Notes under the pieces: model-generated
Databases searched by the model: none
The model's input: the letters and a program-made list of their open reading frames with translations, nothing else
What the model was told of the DNA's origin: nothing
Source of the DNA: Fluviicola sp.
GTDB lineage: Bacteria > Bacteroidota > Bacteroidia > Flavobacteriales_D > Crocinitomicaceae
Reading direction: 5' to 3'
Assembly (NCBI RefSeq): GCF_029266855.1
Contig: NZ_JAQSWB010000001.1
Location: 682,001 to 746,000, forward strand
Length of the DNA stretch: 64,000 nt
Program-made: the position numbers and the translations under genes
Shown here: positions 1 to 8,330 of the stretch, piece by piece
How the letters are laid out: each line of letters begins with the position of its first letter
Numbering within the stretch: position 1 is the stretch's first letter

Positions 1-352
1 GCGTTGTATTTGACAGGATCGTTACACTTCTTGTAACCGGTCCTTCAGAAAAAGATTCTGTTTTTACGTTTGCTTTTACAAATCCCTTTTCTCCCGGAGG
101 AATCGGGTCTTTGCTCCAATCAGCAACCGTACAGGAACAAGATCCTGAAACATCAGACAATACCAAAGGGTATTCACCTGTGTTTTCAACTACAAAGTTA
201 GCGTGAATTACTTCACCTCTTGCAATTTTTCCTGCATTAAAAACACTTGGAATTTTCATTGTAGTCTTATATCCGACAATCTCTGAAGGAGAATCTGATC
301 CGCAAGCCGTTAAAAACGACAAGGCCACCCCTAAAAAAACAATTTTTCTCAT
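1..352 (-). CDS. DUF1573 lipoprotein, 3' end cut by the window edge
   Basis: The visible 117 residues start MRKIVFLGVALSFLTACG, a lipoprotein signal with lipobox LTAC. A DUF1573 (Ig-like) domain follows, with the typical FNAGKIARGEV, FVVENTGEYPLV and SCSCTVADW stretches. The ATG at 352 lies only 4 bases after the nusB stop, so the two are co-transcribed. In Bacteroidota this gene usually sits between nusB and yajC; yajC would lie beyond base 1 (established gene order, not visible here). Its molecular role is unknown; it is probably anchored in the periplasm or outer membrane. Confidence 0.85.
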   Translation of the reverse strand, partial: MRKIVFLGVALSFLTACGSDSPSEIVGYKTTMKIPSVFNAGKIARGEVIHANFVVENTGEYPLVLSDVSGSCSCTVADWSKDPIPPGEKGFVKANVKTESFSEGPVTRSVTILSNTT

Positions 353-356
353 AACA

Positions 357-1304
357 TTAATCCATTAAACCTCTTCCGAGCTTAGCAATTTTTCCATCTT
401 TTACCAATCTATCAACGGCCTTATCCAGGATACCGTTGATAAATCCGTGACTTTTCGGAGTTGAATAGAATTTTGAGATCTCAATATACTCGTTCAAAGT
501 CACTTTTTTAGGAATACTTTTGAAAACCTGAAGTTCCGTAATTGCCATTTTTAAAAGGAGAATATCCATTTTAGCAATGCGTTCAAGTTCCCAGTTATCC
601 GTCAATTCATCAATCAGTTTTAAATTCTCCGAATCCATTGAAATGGTCTTACGAAGTAAAGTACGGATAAACTCTTGCTCGTCTTCCTTGTCTTTGTACA
701 AAGGCATAGCAACAAATTTCTCCCCTTCTTCCATCGCTTTAAGCGATTTGATCACCATCTGACAAGCCAAATCGATATCATCCAGCCAGTGAATACTTTT
801 CTCTTCAAAGAAGTGATAGATCAAAGGCGAATTTGCGATTTCTGCTTTAAACAGGTTGATCATGAAGTTTTTGTCTTCTTCAAAACCAGTCAGTTCATTA
901 CTCATATGAGCGAACCAGGTCTCCCCTTCTCTCATTTGAATATAGATCTTGCGGAACATTTCATGATGTTCGTCACCGATCCAGTTTACCGTGCGGTCTT
1001 CAGAAGCTTCACGCAGCGAATAACTGTCCTGTAAAGTTTGAATAATCACCGAATCCACAAATTTTCTGTTCGGATTCAGATCTTCTTCCGCTGGACGGAT
1101 CTTCTTTTTATTTTCTTCAATGCGATGTTCCGCAATGTCTTTCAACTCACCAAAACTCAGCAATAAATAAAGATATAGATCGTAAATCCGGTCTACAGCC
1201 TGTATTAATTCGTTTTCGGTCTTCTTGATACTATCCTCGTCGCCTTGGAAATAAGCATAAAGAGCTTGTAAAACTTTGATTCTTAAATGTCTTCTGTTCA
1301 GCAT
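357..1304 (-). CDS. nusB: Transcription antitermination factor NusB (long Bacteroidota form)
   Basis: A 315-residue protein starting MLNRRHLRIKVLQALYAYF. The C-terminal half carries the NusB fold, including DLACQMVIKSLKAM, RIAKMDILLLKMAITEL and the family-typical KVTLNEYIEISKFYSTPKSHGFINGILDKAV region split over about residues 265-297. NusB binds boxA RNA with NusE (S10) and prevents premature termination of rRNA operons. E. coli NusB is about 140 residues; the extra N-terminal ~150 residues are normal in Bacteroidota. AGGAGAG lies about 10 bases before the ATG. It is the first visible gene of a run continuing into the DUF1573 gene and follows the dehydrogenase by 21 bases, so all three may be one transcript. 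Confidence 0.93.
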   Translation of the reverse strand: MLNRRHLRIKVLQALYAYFQGDEDSIKKTENELIQAVDRIYDLYLYLLLSFGELKDIAEHRIEENKKKIRPAEEDLNPNRKFVDSVIIQTLQDSYSLREASEDRTVNWIGDEHHEMFRKIYIQMREGETWFAHMSNELTGFEEDKNFMINLFKAEIANSPLIYHFFEEKSIHWLDDIDLACQMVIKSLKAMEEGEKFVAMPLYKDKEDEQEFIRTLLRKTISMDSENLKLIDELTDNWELERIAKMDILLLKMAITELQVFKSIPKKVTLNEYIEISKFYSTPKSHGFINGILDKAVDRLVKDGKIAKLGRGLMD

Positions 1305-1325
1305 TATAAACTACTCTCCTAACTT

Positions 1326-2423
1326 TTATAGTGGTAATTTCACTTTACCGATGGACTCAATGCGCTCTTCTGCGATCTTGTTTGCAATTTGATAGGTTGG
1401 AACACCCTCTGCACTTGAACGGGAAACAATGTTCCCGATTGTTGTATAAATCTCTTCTGCTTTAGCCATTGACCATTGTGCCGGCAATCCTGCTACTTCC
1501 GAATAACAGTTGATCACACCACCTGCATTCAGTGCAAAGTCCGGAGCATAGATAATTCCTTTTTCTTTCACCAATTGACCGTGAATTTTCTCATTCGCCA
1601 ATTGATTGTTTGCTGCCCCTGCAATGATCGAACACTTTAAACGATTGATTGTATCGTCGTTTATTGTCGCCCCTAAAGCACATGGTGCATAAATATCCAT
1701 CGGTACGTCGTAGATTTCGTTCAATCCGACAACTTTTACTCCATACTGACCGGAAACTCTTTTCAATGTTTCTTCGTGAATATCCGTGATCGTTACGTCA
1801 GCACCTTCTGAAACCAAATGTTTTACCAAATATTCTCCAACGTGACCAACACCCTGAACAGCTACTTTTTTACCAGCTAGTGAATCGGAACCGAATTGCT
1901 GACTTGCACAAGCCTTCATTCCCATGTAAACTCCGTAAGCAGTTACGGGAGACGGATCACCGCTTTTCCCCGGTAAACCGACAACATGATTTGTTTCCAT
2001 AGAAACCCAAACCATATCCACCGGTGAAATACCTACATCTTCCGCAGTAATGTATTTTCCGGCAAGGGAATTTACAAACTTTCCAAAACGGCGGAATAAA
2101 GCTTCCGATTTCATTGAGCGCGAATCTCCAATGATTACTGCTTTTCCTCCACCTAAATTCAATCCTGAAATTGAATTCTTATAAGTCATACCTCTTGAAA
2201 GACGCAATACATCATTCAAAGCCTCCATTTCATTGTTGTACATCCACATTCGGGTTCCTCCCAAAGCTGGGCCCAAAACGGTGTTATGTACAGCAATAAT
2301 TGCTTTCAGACCAGTTGCAGTATCGTTACAGAATAACAATTGCTCGTGGTTATACATACTCATTTGAGAAATAACGGGGTTTTCAGCCAGATTTAAATCT
2401 TTGACTTCTTTTACTTCAAACAT
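1326..2423 (-). CDS. Glu/Leu/Phe/Val dehydrogenase (leucine dehydrogenase type)
   Basis: 365 residues with the amino-acid dehydrogenase layout. The N-terminal substrate domain has LGPALGGTRMW, YKNSISGLNLGGGKAVIIGD (catalytic Lys in GGGKAV) and TAEDVGISPVDM. A Rossmann domain begins at about residue 175 with VAVQGVGHVGEYLVKHL and the acidic TDIHEE. The C-terminal CSIIAGAANNQLA and APDFALNAGGVINCYSE are also family hallmarks. It catalyses NAD-dependent oxidative deamination of branched-chain amino acids to 2-oxo acids; the exact substrate cannot be read from sequence. It is divergent from the ABC exporter across a 94-bp region holding a -7-like box for each gene. Confidence 0.88.
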   Translation of the reverse strand: MFEVKEVKDLNLAENPVISQMSMYNHEQLLFCNDTATGLKAIIAVHNTVLGPALGGTRMWMYNNEMEALNDVLRLSRGMTYKNSISGLNLGGGKAVIIGDSRSMKSEALFRRFGKFVNSLAGKYITAEDVGISPVDMVWVSMETNHVVGLPGKSGDPSPVTAYGVYMGMKACASQQFGSDSLAGKKVAVQGVGHVGEYLVKHLVSEGADVTITDIHEETLKRVSGQYGVKVVGLNEIYDVPMDIYAPCALGATINDDTINRLKCSIIAGAANNQLANEKIHGQLVKEKGIIYAPDFALNAGGVINCYSEVAGLPAQWSMAKAEEIYTTIGNIVSRSSAEGVPTYQIANKIAEERIESIGKVKLPL

Positions 2424-2459
2424 ACGCGACTTTTAATCTTTTATTTCAATGCGAATGGC

Positions 2460-2504
2460 TAATTTTGTAATTCGAACAAAATCGCATTAGCGCTCGCAAA
2501 AATA
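2460..2504. promoter_or_regulatory. Divergent promoter region between dehydrogenase and ABC exporter
   Basis: TAATTTTG on the + strand (2460-2467) and TATTTTTG on the - strand (2497-2504) both match the Bacteroidota -7 consensus TAnnTTTG, each pointing at its own gene. No good TTTG -33 box was found for either, so this is a moderate call. Confidence 0.45.
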
Positions 2505-2517
2505 GGAAATTTATCGA

Positions 2518-4299
2518 ATGAAGTCTCTAAGCTATTTAAACAAATATTTCTTCAAATACCGCTGGCGATTACTGCTGGGCATCCTTTGTATTATTGCCGG
2601 CAATTACTTCGGCGCGCGAATTCCCGCAATTATAGGTGAATCCATGAATGTTTTAAAGGGTGATAAACCCATAAGCGCAGGGCAAACACTCTTTTGGGTA
2701 GCACTTGGCCTTGCTGGAATGGCTATTCTTTTTAACATAATTAAGGGTTTTTTCCTCTTTCTTACCCGTCAAACACTTATTGTAATGTCGCGTTACATCG
2801 AGTTCGATCTAAAGAATGAGATCTTTGAAAAATACCAGCAACTCGATTACAGCTTTTACAAAAGTCAATCAACCGGAGATTTGATGAACCGGATTTCGGA
2901 AGATGTTTCCCAGGTTCGCCAGTATTTAGGTCCGGGAATCATGTATTCTATTAACCTCATTGCACTCTTTCCTTTCAGTTTATATGAAATGCTGAAGATC
3001 AATACCGAACTGGCATTATACGCCCTTGCTCCTCTTCCCATAATGGCCTGCCTGATTTACCTGGTTTCCAACCGGATGAATAAATTGAGTAAAGAGGTAC
3101 AGCAGGAACAATCCCGTCTAAGTACTTTAGGTCAGGAAACATTCTCCGGAATCCGTGTGATTAAAGCGTATATCCAGGAAAAACATGCAAAGCAGAATTT
3201 CGAGGAAAGTTCAAAAACGTATCTCAAAAAAACAATGCGCCTGGTGCGAACAAACGCTTTGTTCATGCCCACCATTTCACTCTTGATCGGAACAAGTACT
3301 TTATTAAGTATTTATATTGGCGGACTGCTGACTTTTGATAAGTTCAGTGGAGTTACAACCGGGAATATCATTACCATCATTTTGCTGATCTACAATTTAA
3401 CCTGGCCTTTTGCTAGTATTGGTTGGGTAACCAGCATCAATCAGCGTGCGGCAGCTTCACAGGAACGCATCAACGAATTCCTGAGAACCGAACCGGCAAT
3501 TAAAAATCAATCCGAAGCACCGCTGGAAGAATTCCGTGAAATCCGGTTTAAAGACATGTCTTTCCGCTACAAACCGGAACTCCCCGATGTTTTGTCCAAC
3601 ATTAATTTCACGCTGAAACGCGGTGAAACATTAGGGATTATCGGGAAAACAGGTTCGGGAAAATCAACGCTTCTTCAGCTAATTGTTCGCCAGCTGGATC
3701 CAAGTTCGGGTGAAGTTGTTTACAATTCCCAAAAACTTTCGTCCGTCAACCTGCCAGCATACCGGAAACAGCTTTCTGTGGTTCCCCAGGATGTATTCCT
3801 GTTTTCGGATACGATCTATAATAACATTGCATTCGGTGCGCTCGACCTGGAAAGTACTACCCGCGAAGAGATTGTAAGCGCCGCGAAACACGCGCATGTA
3901 TTACACAACATAGAAGCCTTTCCGGATAAATTCGAAACATTACTGGGTGAACGCGGGGTTAATCTTTCCGGAGGACAAAAGCAGCGTGTAAGTATAGCCC
4001 GTGCCTTGATCCGCAAGCCTCACATTTTGCTTTTAGATGATTGTTTATCAGCCGTTGATACGGAAACAGAAGAAATTATCCTTGGAAACTTAAAACAGCT
4101 GAACAAGGAAAATCAAACTACCTCAGTTATTGTGAGCCACCGGATTTCCAGTTTAAGAAATGCAGATTACATTTTAGTTCTTGAAAACGGACGAATTGTT
4201 GAAGAAGGAAAACCTGCTGACTTGCTTCAAACGAACAGCCAGTACCGGGAACTTTACGATAAACAGCTTATGGAAGAGCCGGAAGTTTTTGAAGACTAA
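2518..4299 (+). CDS. ABC transporter, fused permease and ATPase (exporter type)
   Basis: 593 residues. Residues ~1-310 form an exporter membrane domain with six likely helices, including LLLGILCIIAGNYFG and ITIILLIYNLTWPFASIGW. Residues ~345-580 form the ATPase: Walker A GKTGSGKST, Q-loop VVPQDVFLF, signature LSGGQKQRVSIARAL, Walker B ILLLDDCLSAVD (the usual catalytic Glu after the Asp is replaced: DD followed by C), and H-loop VIVSHR. It is a half-transporter of the MsbA/MdlB kind and would act as a homodimer or heterodimer in the inner membrane. The substrate is unknown. The missing Walker B Glu resembles degenerate sites of asymmetric exporters, but no partner gene is adjacent. Confidence 0.9.
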   Translation: MKSLSYLNKYFFKYRWRLLLGILCIIAGNYFGARIPAIIGESMNVLKGDKPISAGQTLFWVALGLAGMAILFNIIKGFFLFLTRQTLIVMSRYIEFDLKNEIFEKYQQLDYSFYKSQSTGDLMNRISEDVSQVRQYLGPGIMYSINLIALFPFSLYEMLKINTELALYALAPLPIMACLIYLVSNRMNKLSKEVQQEQSRLSTLGQETFSGIRVIKAYIQEKHAKQNFEESSKTYLKKTMRLVRTNALFMPTISLLIGTSTLLSIYIGGLLTFDKFSGVTTGNIITIILLIYNLTWPFASIGWVTSINQRAAASQERINEFLRTEPAIKNQSEAPLEEFREIRFKDMSFRYKPELPDVLSNINFTLKRGETLGIIGKTGSGKSTLLQLIVRQLDPSSGEVVYNSQKLSSVNLPAYRKQLSVVPQDVFLFSDTIYNNIAFGALDLESTTREEIVSAAKHAHVLHNIEAFPDKFETLLGERGVNLSGGQKQRVSIARALIRKPHILLLDDCLSAVDTETEEIILGNLKQLNKENQTTSVIVSHRISSLRNADYILVLENGRIVEEGKPADLLQTNSQYRELYDKQLMEEPEVFED

Positions 4300-4307
4300 A
4301 CGTTAAA

Positions 4308-4357
4308 TGCTAATTAGCAATGACAGAATTATCAAGAAATTCACTTCTTTGATAATT
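4308..4357. terminator. Palindrome and hairpin between two convergent genes
   Basis: A perfect 12-bp palindrome TGCTAATTAGCA (4308-4319) is followed by an AT-rich stem, AATTATCAAGAA (4327-4338) pairing with TTCTTTGATAATT (4345-4357) with one bulge. It lies between convergent gene ends, so a two-way terminator is plausible. There is no clean U-tract. Confidence 0.35.
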
Positions 4358-4382
4358 ATATAATTAAAGAATTCATATACCT

Positions 4383-5093
4383 CTATTCTTTCTCCGGATG
4401 AAGCAACATATAATGTTCCAGTTTATCCTTGATAAAAGTAACTAATTCAAGATCTGTCGCTGTTTTCAGGAAGTTCTCATCCATTGACATGAAGCGGATG
4501 AAATCAATGAAATCCTCGTTGTTAAGTTTGATGATATCATAAGAAACATACAATTTCAGCAACTCCTGCACGACTTCTTCTTTTGAATCTTCGTATTGTT
4601 TCTGGGCAACAATTGCTTTCGATTGTTCTCTTTTCGAAAAACGCTGATACAATGCTGTTATCGGGCTCTGAAAAGCTTCCAGACCTGTAATGGTTCTTGT
4701 TTCTCTCAAAGCCAGGGCAGCCCGCTCTTCCTTAATTTCCTGGATTGATTTTAAAGGCTTGATGACAACTTCATCGATCTGACGTGCTTTTCTTTCCACT
4801 ACAGCATAAACATCGAAGTGACAAGAGGAATCTCCGATCACGCGAAACCCAAAGCGCTCATAGCCTTTAACCGACAAAACAATTGAATCGTTATTACTCA
4901 CATAAACCCCGAATGTTCCGTCGGGCTGACCAAAAACGCCTTTCCCGGTAGAAGTATTGACCACCATTAAATTCAAAAATGAGTGCTTATTCAAAGTATC
5001 CTCCACCTTTCCTCTCAGCCAGACTCTCGTACATGGCTGCTGGGCATAGACACTTGCTGATAAGAATAATAAGATCGGAACAATCAGTTTCAT
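4383..5093 (-). CDS. Secreted protein with carboxypeptidase-regulatory-like domain
   Basis: 236 residues with Sec signal MKLIVPILLFLSASVYAQ. Residues ~28-115 resemble a CarboxypepD_reg-like beta-sandwich (LRGKVEDTLNKHSFLNLMVV, GVFGQPDGTFGVYVSNNDSI, LSVKGYERFGF). The remainder is charged and helical, with LETRTI-like and TALYQRFSKREQSK segments, ending in a region rich in Glu/Lys/Leu. Proteins like this are common in Bacteroidota; their role is unknown and probably periplasmic. An imperfect -7 box, TATTTTAG at 5098-5105 on the minus strand, lies 4 bases before the ATG. Confidence 0.7.
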   Translation of the reverse strand: MKLIVPILLFLSASVYAQQPCTRVWLRGKVEDTLNKHSFLNLMVVNTSTGKGVFGQPDGTFGVYVSNNDSIVLSVKGYERFGFRVIGDSSCHFDVYAVVERKARQIDEVVIKPLKSIQEIKEERAALALRETRTITGLEAFQSPITALYQRFSKREQSKAIVAQKQYEDSKEEVVQELLKLYVSYDIIKLNNEDFIDFIRFMSMDENFLKTATDLELVTFIKDKLEHYMLLHPEKE

Positions 5094-5203
5094 GCGACTA
5101 AAATATCACTTTTTTCTGCGGATTCATTTCCGTTAACGATTATTTACATTATTCAGAATCTGATCATAACCTTATTTATAAACATATCTTATCCGATTTT
5201 ATA

Positions 5204-5330
5204 GCTACGATGAAGTATAGATGAAGTATAGATGAACCATGATTGAAGCATAGATATAGCATAGATATAGCGACGTTTGTATATGTTTTTAACATCCGAT
5301 AGATATATTTAACTGCTCGATCCGGAACTT
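5204..5330 (+). repeat. 11-bp-register repeat array, copy A
   Basis: Seven consecutive 11-mers run in exact register from 5204 to 5280: gctacgatgaa, gtatagatgaa twice, ccatgattgaa, gcatagatata twice, and the terminal gcgacgtttgt. The block ATATG-TTTTTAACA then follows, and ATTTAACTGCT-CG with AATTGAT (5307-5337) is shared with copy B. The terminal unit contains GACGTTTG, close to the -7 consensus TAnnTTTG, and points toward mnmA 230 bases away. Three relatives occur at 28.2, 49.1 and 50.8 kb. The rest of 5094-5508 has no gene I can support. Confidence 0.8.
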
Positions 5331-5496
5331 GAATTGATACGACTATTGCCCCCTGAGCTAACATCTGATTCTAAATTCAATACAACAAAGATCGTTAATC
5401 AAGCCCCAATACAAATGTATCACATTATAATTCACTTTTGTAACTGTTAATTTTTCGAAAGAATGCTATTTTTCAAAAGCGCTTTTCAAAAGTTCG

Positions 5497-5504
5497 TAAA
5501 TTTG
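5497..5504 (+). promoter_or_regulatory. -7 box of mnmA, 4 bases before the ATG
   Basis: TAAATTTG is a full match to TAnnTTTG and is followed by CACC and then the ATG at 5509. TTTC at 5471-5474 is a three-of-four -33 candidate with a 22-base spacer. If the start of transcription follows the usual geometry it falls at or beside the A of the ATG, giving a leaderless mRNA. Confidence 0.55.
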
Positions 5505-5508
5505 CACC

Positions 5509-6687
5509 ATGAAAAGAGTAGTTGTCGGTTTGTCAGGCGGTGTAGATTCCAGTGTAAGCGCTTATTTACTTCAACAGGAAGGATATGAAGTGATTGGACT
5601 TTTTATGCGCAACTGGCACGATGAGACCGTAACACTTTCCAATGACTGTCCTTGGATCGACGACAGCAATGACGCACTTCTAGTTGCAGAACACTTAGGA
5701 ATCCCATTCCAGGTTCTGGACTTAAGCAAAGAATACAAGGAACGCATTGTAGACTACATGTTTGCCGAATACGAAGCCGGCAGAACTCCCAATCCGGATG
5801 TACTCTGTAACCGGGAGATTAAATTTGACGTGTTCCTGAAAGCCGCAATGGAACTGGGAGCTGATTATGTTGCTACCGGACATTATTGCCGAAAAAGCAC
5901 ATCAGAAGATGGAATACACCACTTACTTGCCGGCTTAGACCCAAATAAAGACCAATCTTACTTCCTGTGCCAATTGTCGCAGGAACAACTTTCAAAAGCA
6001 CTCTTCCCTATCGGAAACCTTCAAAAATCGGAAGTAAGAGCCATTGCAAAGGAAATCGGACTGGTAACCGCAGAAAAGAAAGATTCGCAAGGCTTATGTT
6101 TTGTAGGGAAAATCTCTCTACCGGAATTTCTTCAACAAAAACTCGAAGTAAAATACGGTAAGATTATAGAAATAAATGAATTAGAATCTCAATATATTGA
6201 CTACTCCAATATCCCCGTCGACCTGAATCATGTGGTTGAACTAAGCAAAGAGTTCATCTACTCCCCAAACATGGGACAAGAAGTGGAAAAACATATTGGC
6301 GCCCATTATTATACAATCGGACAACGGAAAGGACTTCACATCGGGGGAAGACCCAACCCCTCTTTTGTGATTGGTATTGACACTCAAACAAACACGGTTT
6401 ATTCCGGCCAGAAAGACGATCATCCCGGATTAAACAAGTGGGCTTTAAAGATCGAGACAAGCGAAATGCACTGGATCAATCCGCTGTTTGAAATGAGTAT
6501 TGGAGACGTGAAAGATTTTGATATCCGGATCAGATACCGTCAACCGCTTCAAAAAGGCACACTCACACGCCTGGAAGACGGATTCTACATTCTATTCAAT
6601 AAAAAACAAAGAGGGATTGCACCAGGCCAATTTGCGGCGTTTTACCTGGAAGACGAATTGATCGGTTCAGGAATTATTTCTCATTAG
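5509..6687 (+). CDS. mnmA: tRNA-specific 2-thiouridylase MnmA
   Basis: 392 residues. The N-terminal PP-loop SGGVDSS (about residues 9-15) binds ATP. Catalytic cysteines are visible in [13 protein letters not shown] (~residue 104) and [10 protein letters not shown] (~residue 203), the pair that carries sulfur. [16 protein letters not shown] and [14 protein letters not shown] are family-typical. It puts sulfur on C2 of U34 in the wobble base of Lys, Glu and Gln tRNAs. A short insertion around residues 216-265, with [11 protein letters not shown], is longer than in E. coli. The 3' end overlaps the convergent XRE gene by 14 bases. Confidence 0.95.
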   Translation: MKRVVVGLSGGVDSSVSAYLLQQEGYEVIGLFMRNWHDETVTLSNDCPWIDDSNDALLVAEHLGIPFQVLDLSKEYKERIVDYMFAEYEAGRTPNPDVLCNREIKFDVFLKAAMELGADYVATGHYCRKSTSEDGIHHLLAGLDPNKDQSYFLCQLSQEQLSKALFPIGNLQKSEVRAIAKEIGLVTAEKKDSQGLCFVGKISLPEFLQQKLEVKYGKIIEINELESQYIDYSNIPVDLNHVVELSKEFIYSPNMGQEVEKHIGAHYYTIGQRKGLHIGGRPNPSFVIGIDTQTNTVYSGQKDDHPGLNKWALKIETSEMHWINPLFEMSIGDVKDFDIRIRYRQPLQKGTLTRLEDGFYILFNKKQRGIAPGQFAAFYLEDELIGSGIISH

Positions 6688-7045
6688 GAAGAAAAACATC
6701 AAAGGTGAAATCCTCATAGAAAACAAGCGTTTTAACTATTTTCTTTTCAGATTTAGAGAATGAAACCCCTTCATCTGAAACGCTTTTAACTGGAGAAGAC
6801 ACCTGTTTTTCATTCACCTCCAAATCATCCGTCTCTTTCTTTGTTTGCTTACCTGTAAACAGCCATTCAGCCGAAACACGCGGAAAAGCAAGCAGTAATT
6901 TTTCTATAAAATCGAAACCAGGCTTATTGCGCCCACTCAGCACATGACTCACATTCGATCTTTGCACACCGATCTTGTCCGCAAAGGATCCGGCATTTAA
7001 TTTGTGTGAGTCCATAATCAACCGCAAACGATCTTTTATCTCCAT
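6674..7045 (-). CDS. XRE-family helix-turn-helix regulator
   Basis: 123 residues. Residues ~1-65 form a Cro/C1-type HTH ([57 protein letters not shown]). A charged low-complexity linker follows, then a conserved-looking C-terminal tail, [18 protein letters not shown], which may be a ligand or partner motif. Chromosomal XRE proteins of this shape are common in flavobacteria and are rarely characterised. It ends inside the 3' end of mnmA (convergent overlap of 14 bases). Its -7 box lies 4 bases before the ATG, suggesting a leaderless mRNA. Confidence 0.85.
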   Translation of the reverse strand: MEIKDRLRLIMDSHKLNAGSFADKIGVQRSNVSHVLSGRNKPGFDFIEKLLLAFPRVSAEWLFTGKQTKKETDDLEVNEKQVSSPVKSVSDEGVSFSKSEKKIVKTLVFYEDFTFDVFLPNEK

Positions 7046-7049
7046 AACA

Positions 7050-7057
7050 CAAATGTA
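7050..7057 (-). promoter_or_regulatory. -7 box of the XRE gene, 4 bases before the ATG
   Basis: On the minus strand this is TACATTTG followed by TGTT and the ATG at 7045. It has the same spacing as mnmA. No convincing -33 TTTG was found. Confidence 0.45.
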
Positions 7058-7117
7058 TCATTAAATAATTACATATCTGAATGATTGGGCGTTTACATTT
7101 GTAACAAGTACGGATAC

Positions 7118-7152
7118 AAAAAAAGGGATTCGCAAAGCAAATCCCTTTTTAA
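7118..7152. terminator. Strong two-way intrinsic terminator
   Basis: AAAAAGGGATT (7120-7130) and AATCCCTTTTT (7140-7150) form a perfect 11-bp stem with A/T tracts on both sides. It sits just past the stop of the 62-residue gene on the minus strand, which supports that gene being transcribed. Confidence 0.85.
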
Positions 7153-7168
7153 ACTATTTTTATTTCGA

Positions 7169-7357
7169 CTAATTCGAGCTATAACCAAAGAAAAGCATAC
7201 TGTTTTGAACATGTGGCATATTCGGTCCAAATGTAACCAAGTCCATCAATCGTGCAACTTCTACAATACTCAAGTTGCTACTCTTACCCATTGCTTTATG
7301 GCGTTCCAATTTTGTTTTCGCCAAGCTTACTGCATTATTAATCATTGTGCTTTCCAT
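7169..7357 (-). CDS. Small protein of unknown function (62 residues)
   Basis: I do not recognise this protein. It starts MESTMINNAVSLAKTKLERH, has a hydrophilic helical N-terminus and a more hydrophobic C-terminal half (VEVARLMDLVTFGPNMPHVQ, NSMLFFGYSSN), with no signal peptide and no Cys. Support for it being real comes from the strong terminator 17 bases after its stop and the long AT-rich gap upstream (7358-7552), which leaves it as a free-standing transcript. A + strand reading frame covers the same bases but lacks these signs. The MIN at residue 5 is an alternative start. Confidence 0.55.
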   Translation of the reverse strand: MESTMINNAVSLAKTKLERHKAMGKSSNLSIVEVARLMDLVTFGPNMPHVQNSMLFFGYSSN

Positions 7358-7552
7358 ATTATATAAAACTTAAATGCGATTCTGTTTTGACCCATTTACG
7401 CCACAGTTCTAATTTAGGTTACAAATCCAATCAAAAAAAATAAAAAAAACTGAAAATTGATTTAATAATGCGTTTGAACAATTCTAATTAACCCATTAAA
7501 AAACAAGTATTTATATATAAAAACAAGAAAATACATATGTGACAAAAAAAAT

Positions 7553-8329
7553 CTAATTAGATATCAATTCTTCATAAGCATCCTGGATCTCTAAAAAGCG
7601 TTGAGCATATTCTGCCCTCTCCTCTTCCTTAACATTCGGATTCAGATCCGGATGGTACTTTTTAACAAGATTCCGGTAACTTTTCTTGATCTCTCCTTCC
7701 GTTGCTTCGGATCCGAGGTCCAGGATAGCCAAAGCCATCTTTCTCCGGCTTCCTGCATTCGCAATTGTATGCAGGCGCTCATTATTTGGTGAGGAACCAA
7801 AAATGCGCTTGCGATGCTCGATCACTCTTTTCTCAATATAAAACGACTGAATTCCAATTAATTCTCCCAAACGAACCAAGGCAGTAAATTCACGGTCAAT
7901 CAGTTCATTATCCACAAAAACCAAATCGATCAGGAAATCCATTAGCTCAGCACGCTCTGCGGAACCATGCATCTTCTGCACTACCCAATTCGCAACACTT
8001 CGAACATGGATAGATGTTTCTCCGACCAACTCCAATTCATTCGCAATGATTAAGGAATCTATATTAAACTTTTTATTGATATAAACAACTATAAACGATT
8101 GTTTTTCAAATGATTTGATTGCATTTTTTCGCATCATCCATGCAGCAAGCAAAACATAAATCTGGAAAATCATCTTCTCGGTTTTCTTTCCGGAAGGAGG
8201 CTGAAAACTGCGCTTCAAAATGAGTTCAGAACTTATTTCTCGCTGCCTGGAATCCTGCACCTGTCTCCTTACCAAAACAACAGCAAGGAAAAGCACTAAA
8301 AAAGCAGAAATAATTCCAAGAACTAACAT
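7553..8329 (-). CDS. Membrane-anchored TerB-like/J-domain protein (DjlA-like), second of a pair
   Basis: 258 residues. One N-terminal transmembrane helix (LVLGIISAFLVLFLAVVLV) is followed by a TerB/DjlA-like helical middle (~residues 45-170, with IDREFTALVRLGELIGI). A C-terminal J-domain (~residues 198-258) has the invariant HPD in KKYHPDLNPNV. The J-domain would stimulate the DnaK ATPase at the membrane. The start is one base after the stop of its paralogue upstream, so they are co-translated. Order of domains matches E. coli DjlA. The client is unknown. Confidence 0.8.
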   Translation of the reverse strand: MLVLGIISAFLVLFLAVVLVRRQVQDSRQREISSELILKRSFQPPSGKKTEKMIFQIYVLLAAWMMRKNAIKSFEKQSFIVVYINKKFNIDSLIIANELELVGETSIHVRSVANWVVQKMHGSAERAELMDFLIDLVFVDNELIDREFTALVRLGELIGIQSFYIEKRVIEHRKRIFGSSPNNERLHTIANAGSRRKMALAILDLGSEATEGEIKKSYRNLVKKYHPDLNPNVKEEERAEYAQRFLEIQDAYEELISN

Positions 8330-8330
8330 A

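Noticed and set aside
675-1034. Plus-strand 119-residue frame inside nusB
   Set aside because: It lies entirely on the opposite strand of a well-supported gene and has no matching motifs.
5176-5364. Minus-strand 62-residue frame with YTNVAISMLYLCFN, matched by a similar peptide in a frame at 28174-28440
   Set aside because: The shared peptide is only the translation of the 11-bp repeat arrays A and B. There is no start signal, and the frames differ elsewhere, so this is DNA repeat similarity, not a protein family.
6674-7357. XRE gene and 62-residue gene as a toxin-antitoxin pair
   Set aside because: A strong terminator separates them, they are not coupled, and the small protein matches no toxin I recognise.
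7085-7366. Plus-strand frame of 93 residues opposite the 62-residue gene
   Set aside because: It contains the terminator stem and reads through low-complexity AT sequence. The minus-strand frame is better supported.
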